A stretch of DNA of 38,488 nucleotides from Hirudo medicinalis. Taxonomy: Eukaryota; Annelida; Clitellata; Hirudinida; Hirudinidae. The DNA lies in assembly GCA_011800805.1 (NCBI GenBank), contig MPNW01000155.1:39433-77920 (forward strand). Direction: 5' to 3'. The notes beneath the pieces are model-generated. The model saw only the letters and a list, made by a program, of their open reading frames with translations, made no database searches and was not told the DNA's origin. Positions 19,684 to 30,248 of this stretch are shown here, one piece after another. The position numbers and the translations under genes are program-made. The stretch's first letter is position 1; every line of letters begins with the position of its first letter.

Positions 19684-22380
19684 TCAACGCTTTTTCGGAC
19701 TGAGCCTTTTTAAAATGTTGGGAAAATCTGGTTCGTCGGGCTTGGCTTCATCTTCAATCGGATGGAGAGACAGAATCATATCTTGAGGGAATTCGCTTGG
19801 TGTATCAGGCTCGTTATCTAAGGCAGCCTTATCTCCTGGAGGCAAACAGATATTCAGTCTTGTCATCATTGGCAAAATGTCTGGAGCGTCGCAATATTCT
19901 GGGGTGGTGTAAGCTTCCCACTTCAAGGTTTTCACTTTCATGCGCTGACTGATGGCATGTCTAAGAAGGGCAAAGTGGGCTTGACTAGTTTCATAATAAC
20001 TAATACGTAAAATGAATTATAATTGTGCTATATTCTATAGAATTATGATCGAAAGGAATTTATCTCGTGATATTTTATTAATAATCGATATTAATAACCT
20101 CTGCTTTTCGTGAGAGTAGTAGACCTCTGGAGGAAGAGGATCGGGAGAGCTTGGCTCGATGATTTCGTCGTACGGTTCATCTTCTCCTAGGAGGATGGGC
20201 TCAGGCGGTTTTAATTCCATGTCATGTCCAAAACTGTGGTCAATCGATTAATTAACATTATTTAATTACAAACAATAAATAAATACTTGAATTTAATTTT
20301 CGACATATAATTTCGATGAATATATTGCGGCAATTAAAGATCATCGAAAAAGAGATTGGGCTCATACCTTTACGAATCACAGTTGAGAGAAAATTAATTT
20401 CGTAAGATAACCTGATGTTGGAAACAAAGTTATCCTCTTCCAACCAGTCGGTCACATAAGGCTGCTTTTCTGGTATGGGCTTGAAGAACTCCTTCCAATC
20501 GGGCTTGACGAAGGTCCTGTAACTCATGCAAGACCAGCAGGGCGAGTCCAGACCGATGCCCTTTTCTAGCATCTTGAGGCACGTTGGCTGAAGAATTGGA
20601 CGCCATCAATGAGGTTGTGAGAAGCGCAAACGATGCAGTAGTCAGTCTGGGTGGAAACGTCCTCACGCTCGAGCTTCACGTCTTCTCCGGTAGTTTCCAT
20701 AATAGAATAAGGAGCGTATTCGGCTGGTTTGTCGATGATTTCGGCGTAGCACCGGATAAGAATGTTAAGAAAGTGCAGGTCTTCTCTCATATCTTCTTCC
20801 ATACATTCTGATAGGTCGCTGGATTTATCTCCTGCTGTATCAGTCGACTCCTTGTGCAGCAGACCTTCGTCAGTTTTGGTCTTCCTTTTAGGCTTCTTCA
20901 TGTACCAGTAAGGTGGAGGAATGGGTATGTTTTCAGTCTTGCATTCTTCGAATAAGTCTTTTCCTTGGAGGAGCGCTGGAGCGAACTCCGGGTGAGCCTT
21001 GAGATAGTGTGCCAAGGGCGTTTCGCTTGGATCGTAGATGGATCTCTTTCCGTTGATTTCCCAGGCCAAATCGCAGATGGACTGTCCCTTTCTCTGGCTC
21101 GTGTCTATGGTGTCCTTTTTTATGCGTCTGGCTTTCTTTTTTTCTGTTTAAGTTGGAAAAAGTGGGACCCGTGTGGATTTTTTTTCTTGGATATTGTGGG
21201 ATTTAGATTTAAAATTGAAAAGCTTGACTTTATAAACTTGTAAGCTTAAATTAAGGAGCAGCACTTCTTAATTAAGTTGTGAGTTCATTTCAATCGTTTA
21301 AAAAGTTTTTAGGAGGTAAAAAAGGAAAAAGGAACAGCTTTTTGTCCTCGGCTATAATCGATTTTATTATATTATACTGTTATTATTAAATTTTTTAATC
21401 AAATGAAATCGACCTACTTGGGCGGCTTTTCTTGCAGGCATCGTAAAGCGAATCGAAGAGGTTGTAGTGGATCATGTCCTCAATATACTCCGAATATTTG
21501 GCTTCCCCTGCAAAGAAGAGATTTAACTTAATAAAATATTTGATTGATTTGTGCGTTAATAAATGAAATGTTTTATGATTTGTAACATTAATTATGTTAA
21601 CTTATAGAAATTTATAAGCGAGCCTCACTATTGTGATAAGCGGACATGAACACCTCGGTTGGAATGGTGTCAGATGCGAAGGTCATTTTCTCTTCCTCAG
21701 AGGAGTCCCTCTCCATGGACACGCGTTTCGAACTCTTGAACTCCTCCTTGTAAAAGTCGTCGTCCTCGTTTTCATAGTAGTAATCCAGTTCGGCATTTTC
21801 GCCAAGAGTCCTCTGGTTCAGTCTGTTTTCGAGCTTTTTGGCGATGAACTTGAAGATGTCCAGGGGCTTGTGATCAGCGCAGATTTGGTAGATCAGGCGC
21901 AGCATCTGCTCCAGTCCTTTTGGTAAGCGGGGAGGACAGTCGTCCCTTGCCTTCCCCTTCTTGGCTTTCTCCCTGAGAATTTTGAAGATGCAAATGTTAA
22001 AGTGTACTGAATGTGTAGTATTATAAATTTTAAAATTTGGTTTGTGCCATGAGATTAGCGGCAGAGGAGCTATATTCAAATTCCTACTGTTAGTAAACAT
22101 GACACTTCGACTGGATAAATAACTACGTATACATTGGCGTACAGGCTGGCAGAATGGTTTCGTTCCCGCGTGCGGCGGTAATGGAAATAATCGTAATGTG
22201 TCGTGTTCGCAACCCAGCCTGCACAAAAGATAGGATAAATACAAACACAAGTTAACCACAATTTTTTAAAGATTTTGACGTCCATTAAGACGAGGAATTT
22301 CATTTTTTTACGATAATTTTATAACACACTTAGTAAAACTCCAACCTCTCTTCGCGTATTTGATTCAAGCACCTCTTCAT
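19684..22380 (-). CDS. putative RIIa-domain (PKA-docking-like) protein, possibly ciliary
   Basis: Minus-strand exons: 22380-22346 (ATG), 21972-21629, 21507-21418, 21143-20412, 20233-20099, 19984-19684. Every junction is in phase except inside the fourth exon, which changes frame near 20590. Excising 44 nt (20637-20594, GTTTGC...TTCTTCAG) restores it and gives about 530 residues. Near the N-terminus, PPRLPKGLEQMLRLIYQI followed by KPLDIFKFIAKKLENRL resembles the RIIa helix-turn-helix of sperm-tail and ciliary proteins such as SPA17. An acidic segment with DYYYENEDDD follows. Later parts include SEYIEDMIHYNLFDSLYDAC, YDPSETPLAHYLKAHPEF, a CIVC...CWSC pair and Pro-rich acidic stretches. The RIIa call rests on pattern resemblance only and the orthologue is not identified. 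Confidence 0.6.
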
Positions 22381-23518
22381 GCTTTTCCAACGGAAATAAG
22401 TCCAATCGAAACAAAAAGAAAACAGACTAGCAGACGAAAACGTCACGAATTAGCTCAAGACGTGAGTGATATTTCTCTGATATTTGCCGAACCCTTTTCA
22501 TTTTCTTTTTTTTAGAAAATATCTATTTTTACCTCATCAAGATAAAATCTTGAGGTATTGCAGAACCAGGATTCTGTGACTTCCCAGAGCAGGGACGTAA
22601 TTTGGGGGTGGGGCATTTTTTGTAGCCCCATGACTTTTGGCGAGAAACAAAAAAGAAGTTACCTCATCAAGTTGTGCGAGGGCTCGCCATCTCTGGGAAA
22701 AGCTGAAATGACGTCCCTGTCCAAGAACAGGTTTAGACACCCAACGCACAATTCCCTATTTATAATAATATAACCAAACTGCATATCCACTAACTTCAAA
22801 ATTAAATCCTTCGCAGCGGACGCACCAAAGTATTTAGGTGGGGCAGTAGGGCCACCCGTTAGGACCAACTAATCCCTACTACTTTTGCTTCCTTTGCTTC
22901 TTAATTCAACTGGAATGCCTTGCCAAAGTTTGCCCAACGCTTCTGACAGGAAACATTGAACCCCTCAATCGATTCTATTCAGTTTAAAGGTTAAACACCC
23001 TCTATTTTAAGACAAGACTTGCTAATATGGTTACAATTTAATGTGACTAAGGAATAGTTGAACAATGGCAACAAGGAGAGTTCATGAAAGGTACTATAAC
23101 GAGAGTTCATCGAAAGGTCATATTATAACGAGGTGAGATTGTTAACAAAACAAGAGTCATCCTCAAATACAGATACCAGATTCCCAGCACGAGTAACATT
23201 GTGTTCACAGTCTCATTCGAGCACTCACCACATCTCAGAGGGGACAAAGGAGCACCTGGAACTGTGGTTAAGGAGATTCATTACTTTAAGTTACGTTTAA
23301 TTTATCTATTAGCAAACAATCAAATGATATTGATTGGATTTATAAATCATAAATAATATAAACATCTATATTTTCTAAAGGCGAGGCTGTAGACCGAGCT
23401 TTTCCAAGCAATAGGAAAATGCTTAAACTTTGATCAGAAGTTGATCAACAACTTCAACTCTGACGAACAACAGAAACAACACCAGCAGAAGATAACACTA
23501 ACATTTTCACCAATGACT
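22381..23518. other. intergenic spacer with a MITE-like insert
   Basis: The spacer separates the start of the RIIa-like gene from the stop of CTCF. It holds the short element at 22590-22719 and the CTCF 3' UTR. ATTAAA on the minus strand (23301-23296) is a possible polyadenylation signal. I see no gene. Confidence 0.5.
22590..22719. mobile_element. MITE-like element with terminal inverted repeats
   Basis: CAGGGACGTAATTT at 22590 and the reverse complement of CAGGGACGTCATTT ending at 22719 form 14-bp inverted ends with one mismatch, 130 bp apart. The flanking octamers TCCCAGAG and TCCAAGAA match at 6 of 8 positions, which would fit an aged 8-bp target duplication of hAT type. There is no transposase. 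The assignment is inference. Confidence 0.45.
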
Positions 23519-25152
23519 TCACTTGAGTCTCTCCAGCTTGATGATCGGAGTGGCGCTTGAAAAGAAGAAGTTCGGATAACATGACCGATCAAAGTGATTT
23601 AAAGCATTCAAATATACCTTGTTAATTGTTAATATACAATTATATTGTATATAATACATTATAATATATACAACAATACAATGATTGCTAAAATCAAAAT
23701 TTCCACAAAAAACACGGTTGCAAAACTCACATCTCCTGCTCCTCTGCGCTTTCCATGTCATCCTGCCCGTCCGGCGACTCCATCGACTTGCCTCCGTTCC
23801 CAAACACCCTGCTGCCTTTCCTGGGGGTAGAGTTGTGATGTCCCTTCCTGCGAATCAGCCGTCGGTTGTTGGCATTGTACGTCTCGTCGTCGTCGTCGTC
23901 TTCGTCAAAATTCTCGAGGGCCTCGTCGTTGTCTTCCTCAAATTCCTGCTGCACGGTCTTTGGGGGGCGACCCCTTCTCTTCGGGGTGGAGTTGCCGTTG
24001 GTCCTGGTGTGATTGATGGCGTTCGGAACGTAATCATCGTCTGAATCCTGTTGGTAGGGGAAAAGTGTTAAGATGCAGGATTTAATTTGATAAAGAAGAA
24101 ATAATACCTATTATTATTATTATTATTATACTGACTCAATATTAGTTTAATATAATTAATTAATCTCATACATTGATACTTAATCGAATCGTCATCATCA
24201 TCAGTTCGCAATGCAACTTTCTCTAGGACAAACCTTGTCTAGGGTCGGAGTCTTTTTGGGGCGTCCTCGTCTTCTTTTGACGGGCGTCGTGACTTCCTGG
24301 GTGCTCCGATCCTTCACGGATTCCGAGAGCCTGGCCCTCTTGGCGGGCGGAGACTTCATCTCGGGTTCTTTGTCGTTGTCTTCATCTTCATCGTCATCAT
24401 TGTCGTCGTCATTCTCCGCTTCCATCTGGAGGGACTGAGCATTTGAGTGATTATTATTATTATTATTATCAGATGAGCATTATCAATAGAGATTGTGTGT
24501 CATGCTCACACCTAATTAACAACCGTTCAATGTCTAAATCATTGTTGTTGTTGTTGTTGTTCTTCAAGGATTCTTGAGCCCAATTTCATTATAAGGTAAT
24601 TAGGTAACTACATATCACAAAATGCTAACGATAGGGAAAGGTCTAAAAGCACCTACCTGCTCAGTGTCGTCTGCCTTCTTGCCTCCATTTCTCAGTGACT
24701 GTCTTGTTGCTCTCCTCTTGAGACTCTTCCTGCTGTTGGTCTCAGAACAGTCTTCCTCCTCTTCTTCATCATCATCTTCACCTTCTTCTTCTGCCTCGCT
24801 GCCGTGGAGTCTCTTGATGTGCTTTGTCATGCTGCCCTCATTGGCAAATGCCCTTTGGCAATGCGGGCAGACATGGATCTTTGCCCTCTGCTTTAGTGCA
24901 AGCTCAGAGTTTGCATTGTGGCTGGTAGTGTAGTGCTTTCTGAGCAAGGTCTTCTGCCTGAAGGCCTGATGGCAGAGGTTGCACTTGTAGGGTCGCTCGC
25001 CGGTGTGGGTCATGATGTGGTGTTCCAAGTGGCGTTGAACACTGGCCGAATAGGGGCAGAGTTCGCATTTGAAGCACTTCTGACCGTCGTGGGTCCGAGA
25101 ATGAATCCTGGTGAACAGAAGGAGGCATTAATTCTGCTATAACTGAAGATGC

Positions 25153-25212
<60 letters not shown>

Positions 25213-27177
25213 GTAGTTAAATAGCTCTGAAAAATAATATTGAATGTGTTGGGTCTTCATTCATGCAGGTCTCTTTTGATGCCTTATGGCATTCCATCTT
25301 CATTTTCCCAAACAAACAAGGTTACAATAAGTATCAGCAACAACTACAGTTAGTTAATTAATTACAACATTAGTAAGCGCTGCAACGACCAATAGTTGAT
25401 AAAAACTTCTAACACGACCAATCCACTCGCCTGTAAGTGTATCTGTCTGGAAAGTTCTTCCCACACTTCCGGCAGAGCAGGGGCTTGTCGCTGGTGTGGA
25501 TCCTAAGGACGTGGTTCCTCAGGTCGGTCTTTCTGGTACAAGTGGAGGGGCAGAGCTCGCACTTGAATATGGGGCGAGCACCAGTATGAATGAGCCTGTG
25601 AGACTTGAGGCTGTTGCTCTGGGTGAATCGCATGTCACAGATCTCGCACTTGTAGGGTCGTTCCCCGGTGTGAACCCTGAGGTGCCTCTTCAGCTTGAAG
25701 GTGTCTGGGCTGGCGTAGGGGCAGTGAGGGCACTGGTACGGCCTTTCCCCCGTGTGAGATCGAACATGTCTCCTCAGCTTGCTTAGTTCTACGCTGGCAT
25801 AGTTGCAAACAGTGCACCTGGGCAGTAATGATTTTTTTGTTTTAATCATTATGATTATTTAGATAAAATTGGTATAATTCACAAAAATCAGTCTACATAA
25901 ATATTTTTATTAATTGCTTGTAATTGCAATAACAAGGCTTTCAGAGCAGCATATCCATAAATACTATAAGCTAGCGAAAATAGTTATACATGTCCTTGAA
26001 GACATTATGAGCTGTGATTAACATTGCATTTGCATAGTGAAAATAGTTATACATGTCCTTGAAGACATTATGAGCTGTGATTAACATTGCATTTGCATAG
26101 TGAAAATAGTTATACATGTCCTTGAAGACATTATGAGCTGTGATTAACATCGCATCTGCAATTACATTACCAGAACGAATGTAGACCATTCAATTCAGCA
26201 ATGGCAATTGTGTTCTAGCAATTACATCCATGGTAACGCTCACCTACACGACAACACTGGCAACATTCTGACGCTAGCAGATGCAAGAATCCTTACCTGT
26301 GAGGTTTCTCGTAGGTGTGCCGATATCTGACGTGTCTGATCAGCTCGCCCGTGGTGGTGAAACAGGCCTCGCACTCCTTGCATTTGTTGGGACGGACACC
26401 CTTGTGGGTGTTGGTATGATTGGTCAGTGCAACCCTCGACTTGAAGGCCAGGCTGCAATAGTTGCACTTGTGTGGCCTGTCATCCGAGTGCGACTTCAGA
26501 TGCCGGCTGAGCTGGAATCGCTTCGTGCTCGTGTAGCTGCAGTGGTTGCACTTGAAAACGGTGCCCGACTCCTCTCTTCCTTTGGTCGACTCACCCGACT
26601 CCTCGTAATCATAGTCATCATCGTCGTCATCGTCGTCTTCCTCCTCTTCTTCTTCCTCATCATAGAGCTGTTGGGAATCTACTGACCTGTCTCCATCATC
26701 TCCTTCTACAGCTCCATTGGCCTCTTCCTCAAAGTCAAAAACAGACAACTCATTTGTCTGCTTGCTTGAGCCAGCCTTGGTGCCCTCCTTCTCCTCATTA
26801 TCACCTTCTTCAGACTTTGAGACAATGAGCATGTACTGCAGCTCTCCATCTTGGTTCAGCTGAGATGGCATGATGGTTACTGTGGAAAATGGTGTGCTGG
26901 TTTGACCAGCATCTTCTTCTGTCTGATCGACATCCTGTGCCTCAGCCATAGCAGTTTCATTTTCTTGTCTGTTTGAATCACATTTTAGATTTTTGTCAGC
27001 TTCAACTGATGATCTTAACTCGGTGTAGATGTCATCCCCATTAGATAAAATAGTATTTGTTGTGTATAAAAATGCTGAAGTATTGGACGTCGAGGGTAGC
27101 TCGTCAGAAATTTCTCTATTGAAGTTTACTAAATAACTTTCAATATCAGAAAGTTGATTGGTATCTGTATCGTCCAT
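23519..27177 (-). CDS. CTCF: CTCF, 11-zinc-finger insulator / chromatin architecture protein
   Basis: Nuclear DNA-binding protein that demarcates chromatin loops with cohesin. Minus-strand exons: 27177-26297, 25817-25431, 25107-24657, 24434-24234, 24047-23731, 23555-23519, all in phase; 757 residues against 727 in human. The acidic N-terminal region includes a Glu/Asp run. Eleven C2H2 fingers follow from about residue 210: fingers 1-3 in exon 1, 4 to mid-8 in exon 2, mid-8 to 11 in exon 3. Fingers 4-6 (YASVELSKLRRH, YASPDTFKLKRH, FTQSNSLKSH) closely match human CTCF recognition helices. Finger 11 is C2H2 rather than the human C2HC. The C-terminal half has two AT-hooks (KRRRGRPKK, KRRGRPPK) among acidic runs. 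Intron 2 uses a GC donor. It is divergent from GTF2A1. Confidence 0.95.
25156..25211. repeat. (AAT)n microsatellite in a CTCF intron
   Basis: About 18 uninterrupted AAT units in the intron between 25107 and 25431. Confidence 0.9.
25975..26163. repeat. 63-bp minisatellite, three copies, in CTCF intron 1
   Basis: Units start at about 25981, 26044 and 26107. The copies are almost identical; the last differs near its end. Because 63 is a multiple of three, the minus strand shows a repetitive 72-codon ORF that is not a gene. Confidence 0.9.
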
Positions 27178-27434
27178 GGTGATAATTTAGCATCGATAAA
27201 AGGCAATATATTTAAAATCCTCGGATCGGAATCCAAGGCAGGTCAATCGCTAATACAACCTTAGTAAAGCAGAACCAAAATCAATGTAAAAGTAACGAAA
27301 ATATATATGCAAAGCGACGACTGTAAAAAGCACGCTTTGTTGTCAAATATTGTTTATGACACCAAAGACCGCAGAATTCCATCCAAGCGAATGAAATAAT
27401 AACTTAAAAATTGTTATTGTATTTTATTTAGATT

Positions 27435-27447
27435 CCACTAGGGGGCG
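27435..27447 (+). promoter_or_regulatory. candidate CTCF-binding site
   Basis: CCACTAGGGGGCG fits the CTCF core consensus CCASYAGRKGGC at every position. It lies 258 bp upstream of the CTCF start codon. Confidence 0.6.
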
Positions 27448-27469
27448 ATTCACGCAAAATAGGCCTTAT

Positions 27470-27487
27470 AGATGGCGGTAGCGGAAG
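27470..27487 (+). promoter_or_regulatory. candidate YY1-like and ETS-like sites
   Basis: AGATGGCGG resembles the YY1 site AAGATGGCGG, and CGGAAG directly after it is an ETS core. The combination is common in TATA-less housekeeping promoters. Function is inferred from sequence alone. Confidence 0.4.
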
Positions 27488-27938
27488 CTGTGACATTAAT
27501 AGATGCAAACATTTGAGTATAATGGAATCTTTAGCAGAATTGCTCTATTAAAATTAAAAATATACTAACTAATTTTAATATGCAATAAAATACTATCATG
27601 ATATTTGAAGGTTAATTAATTATTAAAATTGAACAGACCAGCAATTAGATTTTAAATTTTTACAAATTTAAAATATTAAATAATATTAATTAATTTTATT
27701 TCTGTCATTTTTTTATCAAATAATTGCAATTTTAAATGTTCTGCGTTCTATGTTACAAATGTTCTAGGAATAGTATATAATCGACGACTGTCAATTCGGC
27801 TCACACATAAATAACAGCGGTGGTTCCCGTCGCATTGCCTTCAAAGCGGTATACTGTTATTTACTGAAAATTCTGGTGCCTCAAAGGAATATAAAATAAA
27901 ATTTCAAGTTCAGTCTTTTAACAAGAGACTAAGAAACC

Positions 27939-30178
27939 ATGGATGAGAAGGAGATGTCCGAAGTAAAAATTAACTCGTTTTGATTACCTAGAACAGCCTA
28001 AACGTCGCATAAGAGCTCGTGAGATTATATGTTACGGATAGGGCTGTGCTAGGCATTATAGAGTTGAATTGAACAAGTTTGGAAAAATATCGAATCATGT
28101 AAATGTATTGCGACGTTACTTTTCTTGTGCACGAGTTATGTTAAGACAAAAGGACTTAAATGTTTAACGATAATAAGCATGCAAGGCAAATTATTAAAAC
28201 ACTTAATGAGTAGTTTTTTTGAGCATTTTTATGTTTTTTTCGCTGTGGCAGGCTAAGTGAGGCTATATAAAGGTGGTGCTGATGTACTGCCTTACTTAGG
28301 CTATTGAGACACTCGTTGCTTAAACGATTAGGCTGATTCTGACTTTAAAGAATAGAAATCTTAAACTATAATTTGTGATGTCAAACTGCATTCCTAGTAT
28401 TTTGGAAGAGGTAGGATGATTTTGTCATTTAAGGATGGAGAATTCTGTTGGGGGGTTTTTTTCAGCTTTTGTTTAAAATGTAATACATCAAAACTGGATA
28501 GTACTGGTTCTTATAATATTTAACAGTTCAAGTCCATTAGCATTGCTCCATAGATTAAGAAGTTTAATTAACATTAAGATGGTCTGATGTTTGGACCTTT
28601 TACAAATATTACTGAAATATGGTATCATATTCATTTAATAACTAAGTAAATGAATATAACTGTGGCGCAGTTGTCATCGTGAATAGGATGAGACAAGCAG
28701 ACATTTTGTCATTCATAAGTTCTGGTGAACTGTGAAGTCTAGAAAACAATGCTTGAATGTTGTCTAACAGAGACTGATTTTTCTTTAGTTTCGATTCATT
28801 GCAAAACCTTTATGACAGTTTATAACTAACTAGTCGTAGATTATGATTCTGTAAGGAATTTCTAAAGAATTTCTCATAATCACTAGCAACTTTGACTTGT
28901 TTGCCTTTGGAGTTCCACTGCATGCCTACATGCCTTAAGTTGACCTCAATAGTTTTAAATGTATCAACTGTAATTTAGTTTTCTTATTTGAACTACCTGG
29001 TTAACTGTGTAATTTAATAATACAATAAGTAACATTGATTTGTTAACGATGACATTCCCCCACAGTATGATCTCTACATGTACGTCATCGATGACGTCAT
29101 CTCCAAAGTTCACAACACCTTTCTCGAGGATGGAAAAGATGAGACTGTATTACAGGACCTGAAAGAGGTTAGACAGTGACCTTATCCATATCATCCTTAT
29201 TAATGGAAGGGAGGAGTTTCAATTGAGGACAAAAAAGATCTAGTAAGATGAATGCCTTGCTTTTCAGTTGTGGCAAGAGAAGCTCATCAAGTCCAAGGCA
29301 GTGGACAAGAACCGATACCCTTCACTTTCTGGCAAGCCCGCTTCCCATGTTTCCCATGGTTCTCATGGGTTTGCCAAGTTCAAGACCACCACCCCACCTC
29401 TCCCGGCAACAATATCCACCATAAGTCCCTTGATGAATATCAGAATACCGAGGCCACAACAGATGCCAACTCGACCCATAACCTGCAATCATCTCTTGGC
29501 TCAAAAGAACATAGTGCCCACCAACAATGCCCTCAGGCAGAAGGGTGCAGAGCAGATGATTGTGGTTCGAAATCCAGCAACCACCACCCTCACTGGCTTC
29601 CAGGTGCAACAGGCCATGGGGCAAAGTGTCATTCTGGCTGCCCAGCCAGGGCTCCTACCCCAGGTCGTCGCCGGTAACCAGACGCCGATCATGAACGTCC
29701 AGCAACTCAGGGCCCACGTGGCTACGCCAGTGCAGATCATATCTCAAGGTATGAATTAGTTTGTAGGCAAGTTACTGCATATTTACATGAGGTCAATGAT
29801 TGATGGATGATGAAGGGTTGATTAATTGGGTCAGATGAGGAGGGATGTTGACAACAGTGCGTTTGTACCAACCTGTAGTTTCGTCTCTTTTTCGTCTACT
29901 TTTCAAGCTCTTATTTTCCGATCAGTTTGGCTGAACTCGTCTTAGTATCAACTTGTATGTATCGTGCACCAGGAGGCATGGGTGTGAGCCGAGTTTGTAT
30001 TATTATTATTATTATTATTACTATTATTATTATTATTATTATTATTATTTTTGATTAATATTACATCCCTTGGTATTGAACGGCTTCTAATATATTGGAA
30101 CATCGTCAGCTCTGATAATAATCTTTGTCACAACTTTCCAATGAATCAGCAAACCTCTATCTTTAGCCCTACTTTCTA

Positions 30179-30248
<70 letters not shown>

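Larger units (their letters stand above)
27178..27938. promoter_or_regulatory. shared divergent promoter of CTCF and GTF2A1
   Basis: The two start codons face away from each other across 761 bp. No clear TATA box is seen for CTCF; a TATATAA-like stretch lies at about 27774-27781 on the GTF2A1 side. Candidate factor sites cluster at 27435-27487. The rest is AT-rich and without a gene. Confidence 0.65.

Noticed and set aside
20430..20811. ORFs overlapping the RIIa-like gene in other frames and on the plus strand
   Set aside because: They are shadows of the exon 21143-20412. The minus-strand frames with family-like composition were kept instead.
25971..26189. 72-codon repetitive ORF on the minus strand
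   Set aside because: It arises only because the 63-bp minisatellite unit is a multiple of three.
23519..27177. generic C2H2 zinc-finger protein rather than CTCF
   Set aside because: Eleven fingers with CTCF-specific helices in fingers 4-7, acidic flanks and AT-hooks in CTCF order make CTCF the clear match.
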